A stretch of 9,075 nucleotides of DNA from the NCBI GenBank assembly GCA_964484395.1, contig CAZAFM010000088.1, positions 1 to 9,075 of the forward strand, read 5' to 3'. Below are positions 1-6,106 of this stretch, in pieces. Position numbers and translations under genes: made by a program. A model generated the notes under the pieces. The model was given only the letters and a program-made list of their open reading frames with translations, made no database searches and had not been told where the DNA came from. The stretch comes from CAZAFM01 sp964484395 (lineage in GTDB: Bacteria; Campylobacterota; Campylobacteria; Campylobacterales; CAZAFM01). The first letter of the stretch is position 1. The number at the start of each line of letters is the position of its first letter.

Positions 1-21
1 AGAGAACTCAGCGTTAGCGTA

Positions 22-48
22 GCTCTTAGGAATTCACTTCCTAAGAGC
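22..48. repeat. Perfect inverted repeat upstream of hemY (hairpin or operator)
   Basis: The arms GCTCTTAGGAA (22-32) and TTCCTAAGAGC (38-48) are exact reverse complements, 11 bp each, around the 5-nt loop TTCAC. As RNA this would be a stable hairpin. No T-run follows on either strand, so it is not a classic intrinsic terminator. It could still end a gene lying to the left: one reading frame has a TAG at 20-22, just where the hairpin begins. Alternatively it is a dyad operator, because a TATAAA box follows at 50-55 and hemY starts at 81. The repeat is seen directly; its role is not settled. Confidence 0.6.
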
Positions 49-80
49 GTATAAATAATCGACTGAAAGGAGATTTATAG

Positions 81-1421
81 GTGAAAAAAATTGCCGTAAT
101 TGGTGGTGGTATTAGTGGATTATCACTTAGTTACTACCTCAAAAAGCTAAAACCAGAGGTTGATATAACTATTTATGAAAAAGAAAAAGAGCTAGGTGGT
201 AAAGCAAAAACCTCTAAGATTGAAGGATATAGGATAGAGGAGGGAGTAAATGGCTTTTTGACAAACAAGCCTGATACTTTAGAGCTAGTAGAGAGTGCTG
301 GACTTGAAGATATACTGCTAAAAAGTAGTGATTTGGCTAGAAAGAGGTTTATCTATCACAAAGGAGAGCTTCATAGAATGCCAGAAGGTCCCAGTGCGTT
401 TATCAAAACCTCCCTTCTATCTCCTCTAGGAAAGCTAAGTGTAGCTCTAGAGTTTTTTAGACCTGCTAAAAAAGATGATTCATTAGAAACACTCTATGAT
501 TTTGGAAAAAGAAGGCTTGGAAGGGAGTTTACTGAAGTTTTTTTAGATGCTATGAGTGCAGGAGTGTTTGGCTCGACTCCAAAAAAACTATGTGTAAATG
601 CTGCATTTCCCCTTGTAGTAAACCTAGAAAGAGAGTATGGCGGGCTTTTTAAAGGTATGATAAAAAAAAGAAAAAAGCAAGCAGGCCCAGGAGGAGTTCT
701 AACAAGCTTTCAAAACGGAATGGGTGAGTTTATAAAAAAACTAGCAGGGAGCTTTGATGCAGATATACTGTGCTCTACACCTGTAAAAAAGATAGAGAAG
801 CTTGAGGATGGCTATAGAGTAGTAAGTCAAGAAGGGGCTTGTAAGTTTGATAAGGTAGTAATATGTACTGAGGGTTTTATAGCTTCAAGGCTTATTAAGG
901 AGTTTGCAAGTGACTTAAGCAAAAGTCTAAAAGAGATAGAGTACTCACCTATGGCAGTAGTAGCCCTTGGATATGATGAGTTTCCTCATAAGCTTGAAGG
1001 CTTCGGCCTGCTTAGTACTACTAGCTCTAAGTGCCCTATATTAGGAGTACTATGGGATAGTTCCGTATTTGAAAATAGAAGCGAAAAAGGCAAAAAACTT
1101 CTACGAGTAATGATAGGTGGACAAAGAGATAGTCAGCTTGTACAAAGAAGTGATGAGGAGCTAATACGCCTAGCAAAAGAGGGGATTTTGCAAACTATGG
1201 GGGTTAGAGCAGATGAGAGTGTTAGTTTTGTAAAAAAGGGGGGTTGCGCTATACCAAATTATGGACTATCCCATATTCCACTAAGAGATAGGATTGCAAA
1301 AGAGACTAAAGCTTATGAAGGACTCTATCTAAACTCAAATGCTTATTATGGAGTGGCATTTAATGACTGTATTAGTAACTCCAAAGTCTGCGCAGAGAGG
1401 ATAGCTTTGGATTTAAACTAG
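81..1421 (+). CDS. hemY: Protoporphyrinogen oxidase, FAD-dependent HemY type
   Basis: This enzyme oxidises protoporphyrinogen IX to protoporphyrin IX, the penultimate step of protoporphyrin-dependent haem synthesis, using FAD and O2 at the membrane face. The N-terminus has the dinucleotide-binding loop GGGISGLS (residues 8-15), the ribose-binding Glu33 and the GG pair at 39-40, then EGVNGF (54-59). The central MPEGP, the 'FGKRRLGREF' helix and 'AFPLVVNLEREYGGL' are typical of HemY. The C-terminal FAD motif appears as 'NSNAYYGVAFNDCI', matching the usual GNAYRGVGIPDCI. At 446 aa it is of normal family length. The GTG start at 81 has AAGGAG at 67-72, 8 nt away, and the FAD loop begins at residue 8, so the start is firm. 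The last enzyme step could instead use coproporphyrinogen III (CgoX of Gram-positives), but that is less likely in this lineage. Base and codon use resemble the neighbours. Confidence 0.88.
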   Translation: MKKIAVIGGGISGLSLSYYLKKLKPEVDITIYEKEKELGGKAKTSKIEGYRIEEGVNGFLTNKPDTLELVESAGLEDILLKSSDLARKRFIYHKGELHRMPEGPSAFIKTSLLSPLGKLSVALEFFRPAKKDDSLETLYDFGKRRLGREFTEVFLDAMSAGVFGSTPKKLCVNAAFPLVVNLEREYGGLFKGMIKKRKKQAGPGGVLTSFQNGMGEFIKKLAGSFDADILCSTPVKKIEKLEDGYRVVSQEGACKFDKVVICTEGFIASRLIKEFASDLSKSLKEIEYSPMAVVALGYDEFPHKLEGFGLLSTTSSKCPILGVLWDSSVFENRSEKGKKLLRVMIGGQRDSQLVQRSDEELIRLAKEGILQTMGVRADESVSFVKKGGCAIPNYGLSHIPLRDRIAKETKAYEGLYLNSNAYYGVAFNDCISNSKVCAERIALDLN

Positions 1422-1439
1422 TTTTAATGTGATTTAATA

Positions 1440-1445
1440 TACAAT
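1440..1445 (+). promoter_or_regulatory. Probable -10 box of the rpmE operon
   Basis: TACAAT (within TATACAAT at 1438-1445) differs from the TATAAT consensus at one base. It lies in the 67-nt gap between hemY and rpmE and would place the transcript start near 1452, about 37 nt ahead of the rpmE ATG. No convincing TTGACA box is present 16-18 bp upstream. Instead the DNA upstream is T/A-rich (TTTTAAT, ATTTAATAT), as is usual for housekeeping promoters in Campylobacterota, which often lack a -35 box. Inferred from sequence only. Confidence 0.5.
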
Positions 1446-1488
1446 CGCGCTTCAATTTTGAGAAATTTTACTGTTTATAAGGAAAAAA

Positions 1489-1689
1489 ATGAAAAAAGGT
1501 ATTCACCCAAACTATGTTGAGAGCAAGGTAATATGTGCTTGCGGAAACACATTTACAGTTAAGTCAAACAAAGAAGAGACAAAAATAGACATCTGCTCTG
1601 AGTGCCATCCGTTTTATACGGGCTCTGAGAAGATTCTTGACTCTGCAGGTAGAGTTGAGAGGTTCAAGAAAAAATATAACCTCAAATAG
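1489..1689 (+). CDS. rpmE: 50S ribosomal protein L31, zinc-binding (C+) form
   Basis: Ribosomal protein L31 (bL31) of the large subunit, which helps bridge the subunits. The 66-aa product begins 'MKKGIHPNY' and carries four zinc-ligand cysteines, Cys16-x-Cys18 and Cys36-x2-Cys39, followed by the family signature HPFYTG (40-45) and 'GRVERFKKKYN' at the C-terminus. This is the zinc-containing C+ paralogue; the zinc-independent type lacks these cysteines. The ATG has AAGGA at 1479-1483, 5 nt upstream. It is the first gene after the promoter near 1440, and its TAG stop directly touches the TTG start of rsmI in the same frame. Confidence 0.97.
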   Translation: MKKGIHPNYVESKVICACGNTFTVKSNKEETKIDICSECHPFYTGSEKILDSAGRVERFKKKYNLK

Positions 1690-2502
1690 TTGCTTCTTTT
1701 TGTCTCCACTCCAATTGGTAATCTAGAAGATATTACTTTAAGGGCGCTAAAAGCCCTTGAAGAGGCAAGTATCGTTCTTTGTGAAGATACGAGAGTATCT
1801 TCTAAGCTTATCAGACTCTATGAAGATAGAGCCCTCATAAAAAAAACCCAAAAAAAGTATATATCACTACATTCACACAATGAAGATGAGTTTCTTGCAA
1901 ATCTTGAAACAGACTTTTTCTCTTCAAATGTAATATATCTCAGTGATGCAGGCGCACCATGCATTAGTGACCCGGGGGCTAAACTAGTTTTGTACTGCTT
2001 GGAAAATGGAGTTTTGTATGACTTTTTGCCAGGTGCCTCTGCGCTTATTAGTGGATATGGGATGAGTGGCTTTGTAGAGGGAAGGTTTTTGTTCATAGGG
2101 TTTTTGCCCCATGGTAAAAAGCTGAGAGTTCCACAACTACAAAAAGCTCTTTTTAGTGGGTATGTGAGTATCTACTATGAGTCTCCTAAGAGGATTGTAC
2201 AACTAGTAGAGGAGATAGTAGAGCTTGATGAAAAGAGGGAGGTTTTTGCTATAAAAGAGATAACAAAACTTCATCAAAAAAGCTTTAAACATGATGCAAA
2301 AAAACTTCTAGAACTCTTAAAGCAGAGTGATTTAAGAGGTGAGTGGACACTGGTTGTAGATGGAAGTAATGAGACACTTAAGTGTGCTACACTAAAAGAG
2401 CTAGAGACTTTAGCTCTTCCCCCAAAGGTAGCTGCAAAGATTGAGGCATTTTTTTTAGGAGTAAGTTCAAAAGAGATATATAAAAGGGATAACAGTTGTT
2501 AG
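1690..2502 (+). CDS. rsmI: 16S rRNA (cytidine1402-2'-O)-methyltransferase RsmI
   Basis: RsmI uses S-adenosylmethionine to 2'-O-methylate C1402 of 16S rRNA in the decoding centre. Family motifs appear in order: 'STPIGNLEDITLRAL' near the N-terminus, 'EDTR' then 'SHNE', 'LSDAGAPCISDPG' (usual form SDAGTP.ISDPG), the SAM-binding 'LPGASA', and 'YESPKR'. The 270 aa are slightly short of the usual 275-290. The TTG start at 1690 is forced: an in-frame TAG (the rpmE stop) immediately precedes it and the conserved TPIGN begins at residue 7. No good Shine-Dalgarno sequence lies within 20 nt, so translation probably depends on ribosomes finishing rpmE. The 3' end overlaps rlmB by 7 nt. Confidence 0.95.
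   Translation: MLLFVSTPIGNLEDITLRALKALEEASIVLCEDTRVSSKLIRLYEDRALIKKTQKKYISLHSHNEDEFLANLETDFFSSNVIYLSDAGAPCISDPGAKLVLYCLENGVLYDFLPGASALISGYGMSGFVEGRFLFIGFLPHGKKLRVPQLQKALFSGYVSIYYESPKRIVQLVEEIVELDEKREVFAIKEITKLHQKSFKHDAKKLLELLKQSDLRGEWTLVVDGSNETLKCATLKELETLALPPKVAAKIEAFFLGVSSKEIYKRDNSC
2484..2488 (+). promoter_or_regulatory. Ribosome binding site supporting the rlmB TTG start
   Basis: AAGGG lies 7 nt ahead of TTG 2496, inside the end of rsmI. It supports a TTG start that overlaps the rsmI stop, rather than any later start that would cut into the conserved 'VYGKQVV' N-terminus of the methyltransferase. Confidence 0.55.
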
Positions 2503-3182
2503 TTTATGGAAAACAGGTTGTAGAGTACATTTGCCAAAAACATCCAGAGATTGTGGAAACTATCTACCTTTCTAAAGAGATTGATAAGAAGCTTTTTGGT
2601 ACATTTGCAAAGGTAGCAAAGATAGAGAGGGTTGATAACAAAAAAGCCCAAGCAATGAGCAGGGGAGGAAATCATCAAGGATGTCTTGCCCTTATAACCC
2701 CTTTAGAGTTTGGCTCTTTAGATTTGGTTGAAAACTCAAGTAGGGTAGTGATTTTAGTAGGTGTTAGTGATGTTGGGAATATTGGTGCTATAATTCGAAC
2801 CTCATATGCTTATGGTGTTGATGTTCTAGTTGTTGCAGGACTAAAAAGTATGAATCTTGAAGCAGTTATTAGAACAAGCTCTGGAGCTGCTCTTGATATG
2901 CCAATAGTCTTAGCACCTGAAAGTGGTGATTTGTTAAATAGACTAAAACACAGGGAGTTTGATCTCATCTGTGCTAAAGCTGGAGCGCAAAGCTTATCAA
3001 AACTACCTACAAAATGGGCACTCCTGCTAGGTAGTGAGGATAAGGGAATACCAAAAAGATTTGAGAAATTTTGTACAAAAAGCCTAGGTATTGAGATGAA
3101 AAATAGTTTTGATTCACTAAATGTCTCAGTAGCCGCAGGTATACTAATAGATAGGATAGTCTATGGAAGAGACTCTAAGTAA
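2496..3182 (+). CDS. rlmB: SPOUT-family RNA 2'-O-ribose methyltransferase (RlmB/TrmH type)
   Basis: This AdoMet-dependent trefoil-knot methyltransferase probably 2'-O-methylates a guanosine of 23S rRNA (G2251 in E. coli RlmB). The N-terminal substrate-binding domain starts 'MLVYGKQVVEYI' and ends near 'NHQGCLA' (59-65), typical of RlmB. The SpoU catalytic domain has motif 1 NIGAIIR (95-101), with the catalytic-type Arg101, motif 2 GSEDKG (179-184) and motif 3 SLNVSVAAGI (207-216). Its 228 aa are somewhat short of the E. coli protein (about 243). The TTG start overlaps rsmI by 7 nt and is served by AAGGG at 2484-2488; the gene end overlaps the next gene by 20 nt. The family is certain, but the exact nucleotide target is inferred, and a tRNA (TrmH-like) target cannot be excluded. 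Confidence 0.88.
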   Translation: MLVYGKQVVEYICQKHPEIVETIYLSKEIDKKLFGTFAKVAKIERVDNKKAQAMSRGGNHQGCLALITPLEFGSLDLVENSSRVVILVGVSDVGNIGAIIRTSYAYGVDVLVVAGLKSMNLEAVIRTSSGAALDMPIVLAPESGDLLNRLKHREFDLICAKAGAQSLSKLPTKWALLLGSEDKGIPKRFEKFCTKSLGIEMKNSFDSLNVSVAAGILIDRIVYGRDSK

Positions 3183-4071
3183 GTTAAGAAGTATTGGAAC
3201 TGAGGAAATATCTGAGAAAACCCATATATCGCGTGGTAAAATAGAGGATATTCTTAATAAAAAGTATGAAAACTTTGATAAGGTAAAAATAGGTGGTTTT
3301 ATTAAAATCATCGAAAGAGAGTTTAATGTAGATCTTCATGAGTGGCTTGAGGAGTTTGAGGCTAGCCATAGTCAGGGAGAAGATCGTGATGAAGAGCTTG
3401 AGTTGCGTACGGGCTTCATAGAAAAAAAAGAGAAAAGCGGAGGTTTTTGGAAGCTTCTATTATTCTTAATGATTCTTGTAGCCATAGGCGGATACTTAGC
3501 TTATAAGCAAGGTTTTATAGAGTTTGCAAACAAATCTCCTGTAGCTCCAGCTCAAACTGAGCCTGTAGAGACGGAGACTGAAGCAGTAGTAGTTGAAGAA
3601 GAAGAGGTAGAGGTTGAGGTAGTAGAGCCTATCTCAGCTGAAGAGATTATAAACAAGCAGATTCTACCTGAAAAAATTAGTAGTGAAGAAAGTGTAGCCT
3701 CACCTATAGAAGAGAGTGTAGTAGATACTAATACATCACAAGAGCCTAATGAAGAAGAAGAAGTAGCTTTAACAGCTGAGAGTAAAGATACTCTAGAGTT
3801 CAAGATAGACCCAAAAAGCCGTCTTTGGATAGGAAAGATAGATGTTGAAACAAAAAACAAAGAGAGCCTAATAACCACTAGTGAGTACATACTAGATGTA
3901 GAAGATGATATACTAATAATCACTGGACATGGAGATTTGTCTATATCTATAGATGGTAATGTTACAAACTATCAAGAGTTGGACCCACTTAGGTTTCATC
4001 TAAGTAAGGATGGGGCTAAACTTATCAGCTTTGAGGAGTTTAAAGAACTAAATGGAGGAAATAGTTGGTAA
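3163..4071 (+). CDS. RodZ-like membrane protein with cytoplasmic HTH and periplasmic C-terminal domain
   Basis: The layout matches RodZ, which ties the MreB cytoskeleton to cell-wall synthesis in rod-shaped cells. Residues 1-66 form a helix-turn-helix of the RodZ type ('EEISEKTHISRGKIEDIL', then 'GFIKIIEREFNV'). A basic stretch (88-92) precedes one membrane helix at about 96-113, giving an N-in, C-out topology. Residues 124-205 are a low-complexity acidic linker rich in Glu, Val, Thr and Ser. A beta-rich domain follows at 208-295 ('SRLWIGKIDV', 'LIITGHGDLSISIDG'), resembling the DUF4115 periplasmic domain of RodZ. The ATG has AGGA at 3153-3156 and overlaps rlmB by 20 nt; the end overlaps the next gene by 7 nt. 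The architecture is seen; the RodZ role is inferred, and it could be another HTH-transmembrane protein. Confidence 0.6.
   Translation: MEETLSKLRSIGTEEISEKTHISRGKIEDILNKKYENFDKVKIGGFIKIIEREFNVDLHEWLEEFEASHSQGEDRDEELELRTGFIEKKEKSGGFWKLLLFLMILVAIGGYLAYKQGFIEFANKSPVAPAQTEPVETETEAVVVEEEEVEVEVVEPISAEEIINKQILPEKISSEESVASPIEESVVDTNTSQEPNEEEEVALTAESKDTLEFKIDPKSRLWIGKIDVETKNKESLITTSEYILDVEDDILIITGHGDLSISIDGNVTNYQELDPLRFHLSKDGAKLISFEEFKELNGGNSW
4054..4058 (+). promoter_or_regulatory. Strong ribosome binding site for the TTG start at 4065
   Basis: GGAGG lies 6 nt ahead of TTG 4065, inside the coding end of the RodZ-like gene. It is among the best Shine-Dalgarno matches in the window. Together with the signal peptide encoded right after the TTG, it decides the start of the exported protein. 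Confidence 0.7.
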
Positions 4072-4877
4072 GAAAACTTCTACTCCTAATTTTTGTAGTA
4101 TCTCTTTGTTTCTCAGACCAACTAGATACTAAGATAAAAACATACATGAGTGACCAAGAGTACCATAAGCATAGTAGGCTTCTTGATATGGTCTTTAAAA
4201 ACAAAGAGAGTTTTTATAGTTATGGAAGTGTAGATTCTATAAAAGTTCTAAAAACACTTAGGCAGAATGGGCTTTTAAGGCTATCTCTTGGCTCACCACA
4301 GCATCTTGTTGTGGGATTTAAGCTGGATTTTGCATCTTTTATAGGTATAAAGGCTATAAGTGACTCCCTAGCGTCTCTAGGGTACAACTACTTTGTTATA
4401 GACGAAGCTAAAAACAACGAAGAGGGCTTTTCACTAAAAGTAGGGATAGATACTGAGTATGCTCCTGATCCTATTTTGTTAAATAGTGAGCTTAAAAAAA
4501 GAGGTGTAAAGGTAGTAGATATATCAAAGGATGATTCTAAATGGAGTTATGCTCTAAGTCTAGAGTCTGCAACTCTACCTGATGCTATAGGGCTTAGAAG
4601 TGGAGAGAGTAAGACAATCTCAAGGATGCTTCAATCATACTGGGTTGAAATAGAGGGGAGTTCTAGCTCTCTTTTGCTAAAGTCGCTTCCTGGAAACAGC
4701 TGGCATCCTAAGGTTGTTTTTTATGATAGTAACTTAAATATACTAGAAGTTGAGCAAAAAGATGCAGAGAGTAGACATGAAGAGCTATCTATCCCTGAAG
4801 GAAGTAAGTTTATAAAAGTATCTGACTTTTTTGGTTCATACAATATAAAAAATGGTTTTGATATAGCTCTGAAGTAG
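4065..4877 (+). CDS. Exported (periplasmic) protein of unknown function
   Basis: The product is not recognised as a named family; from memory it sits where Campylobacter jejuni has the 'putative periplasmic protein' Cj0151c. Residues 1-17 look like a signal peptide: VRK, a hydrophobic core (5-15), and likely signal peptidase I cleavage after Ser17 (CFS|DQ). Cys15 is preceded by Leu, so a lipoprotein box is unlikely. Two alpha/beta-looking stretches (about 60-112 and 120-165) are followed by a probable beta-sandwich (191-270: 'SYWVEIEG', 'PKVVFYDSNLNI'), possibly carbohydrate- or protein-binding. The TTG start overlaps the RodZ-like gene by 7 nt and has GGAGG at 4054-4058. The next ATG (4147) would remove the signal peptide. 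Tight coupling to the RodZ-like gene suggests a shared envelope job, which is inference only. Confidence 0.8.
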   Translation: MVRKLLLLIFVVSLCFSDQLDTKIKTYMSDQEYHKHSRLLDMVFKNKESFYSYGSVDSIKVLKTLRQNGLLRLSLGSPQHLVVGFKLDFASFIGIKAISDSLASLGYNYFVIDEAKNNEEGFSLKVGIDTEYAPDPILLNSELKKRGVKVVDISKDDSKWSYALSLESATLPDAIGLRSGESKTISRMLQSYWVEIEGSSSSLLLKSLPGNSWHPKVVFYDSNLNILEVEQKDAESRHEELSIPEGSKFIKVSDFFGSYNIKNGFDIALK

Positions 4878-4887
4878 AAGGAAAGAG

Positions 4888-6096
4888 ATGTTTGAAGAGT
4901 ATCAGTTTGAGAAGATAAATAGACTTCCAAAGTATGTTTTTGCGGCAATAAATGAGATAAAGCTTAACCTAAGACGAAGTGGTGAAGATGTTATAGATTT
5001 CTCAATGGGAAATCCAGATGGAAAAACTCCCCAACACATAGTTGATAAGCTAATAGAGAGTGCTGATAAACCAAAGGTGCATGGTTACTCAGCTTCAAAG
5101 GGTATATACAAGCTAAGGCTCGCAGTGTGTGACTGGTATAAAAGAAAGTATGGAGTAGAGCTAGACCCAGATAGTGAGATAGTGGCTTCTATGGGTTCTA
5201 AAGAGGGGTATGTACATCTAGTGCAAGCCATAACAAACCCAGGAGATATAGCAGTCGTGATGGAGCCAGTCTATCCTATACACTACTATGCTTTTGTAAT
5301 AGTGGGTGCTAGTGTTCAGAAGATGCCTATGATATGGAATGATGAGTTTGAATTAGATGAAGATAAGTTTTTTGAGAATCTCAAAAAAGCTCTAAATGAA
5401 TCAATCCCCAAACCAAAATATGTAGTAGTGAATTTTCCTCACAACCCAACCACAGTAACAGTTACTCAAGAGTTCTATGTAAGACTTGTAGAGTTGGCTA
5501 AAAAAGAGAGATTTTATATCATAAGTGACATTGCTTATGCTGAGCTTACTTATGATGGATATACTACTCCTTCAGTCTTAGCCGTAGAGGGAGCAAAAGA
5601 TGTAGCAGTAGAGAGCTATACACTGTCAAAAAGCTACAACATGGCTGGTTGGAGAGTTGGGTTTATTGTAGGAAACAAACGCCTTGTAGGTGCTTTGCAG
5701 AAGATAAAAAGCTGGATTGATTATGGTATGTACACTCCTATTCAAGTAGCCTCTACCGTAGCTCTAAACTCCTCTCAAGAGTGTGTTGAAGAGATAAAAG
5801 ATAAATACAAAAAAAGAATGGATGTATTGGCTGAAAGTTTTAGTAATGCAGGTTGGGAGATAAAAAAGCCAAAAGCAACTATGTTTATATGGGCTAGAAT
5901 TCCAAAAGAGGTAGAGCATCTAGGTAGTTTGGAGTTTAGTAAAAGACTGCTAGAAGAGGCAAAGGTTGCAGTTAGTCCGGGAGTTGGGTTTGGAGAGTAT
6001 GGCGAAAACTATGTAAGGATAGCTCTTATTGAAAATGAGAAGAGAATCCGCCAAGCTGCAAGAAATATTAAACAGTTTTTGAAACAATTTAAGTAA
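4888..6096 (+). CDS. alaC: PLP-dependent aminotransferase, AlaC type (glutamate-pyruvate)
   Basis: A class I/II fold-type I aminotransferase that closely resembles E. coli AlaC along its whole length, so it probably interconverts pyruvate plus glutamate with alanine plus 2-oxoglutarate. Shared stretches include 'RLPKYVF', 'DFSMGNPDGKTP', 'HGYSASKGI' and 'TLSKSYNMAGWRVGF'. Expected PLP residues are present: Asn186 in NPT, Asp214, the Schiff-base Lys248 and phosphate-binding Arg256. Arg377 in 'YVRIALIEN' should bind the substrate carboxylate. At 402 aa it matches AlaC. The ATG has AAGGA at 4878-4882, and the gap from the preceding stop is 10 nt. Databases often label such proteins LL-diaminopimelate or aspartate aminotransferase. 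The neighbour hom (aspartate family) makes a diaminopimelate or methionine-related role possible, so substrate is less certain than fold. Confidence 0.85.
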   Translation: MFEEYQFEKINRLPKYVFAAINEIKLNLRRSGEDVIDFSMGNPDGKTPQHIVDKLIESADKPKVHGYSASKGIYKLRLAVCDWYKRKYGVELDPDSEIVASMGSKEGYVHLVQAITNPGDIAVVMEPVYPIHYYAFVIVGASVQKMPMIWNDEFELDEDKFFENLKKALNESIPKPKYVVVNFPHNPTTVTVTQEFYVRLVELAKKERFYIISDIAYAELTYDGYTTPSVLAVEGAKDVAVESYTLSKSYNMAGWRVGFIVGNKRLVGALQKIKSWIDYGMYTPIQVASTVALNSSQECVEEIKDKYKKRMDVLAESFSNAGWEIKKPKATMFIWARIPKEVEHLGSLEFSKRLLEEAKVAVSPGVGFGEYGENYVRIALIENEKRIRQAARNIKQFLKQFK

Positions 6097-6106
6097 AGGT
6101 TTTTGG

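Noticed and set aside
1..54. Possible C-terminal end of an upstream gene on the + strand
   Set aside because: One frame is open to TAA at 52-54 and another to TAG at 20-22. The stretch is too short to recognise either peptide, so no coding feature is called.
1453..1468. AATTT/AAATT palindrome after hemY as a terminator
   Set aside because: The stem is five A/T pairs with no G/C and lies downstream of the likely -10 box of rpmE. It would be unstable.
1818..2096. Open frame of 92 aa on the minus strand within rsmI
   Set aside because: It lies entirely opposite conserved RsmI motifs and has no recognisable domain, so it is a shadow of rsmI.
3552..3923. Open frame of 123 aa on the minus strand
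   Set aside because: It is a Ser/Thr-rich mirror of the acidic low-complexity linker of the RodZ-like gene, with no family resemblance and no neighbours on that strand.
4065..4125. Lipoprotein signal for the exported protein
   Set aside because: Cys15 sits in VSLCFS with Leu at -1, whereas lipoboxes need a small residue there. A signal peptidase I site fits better.
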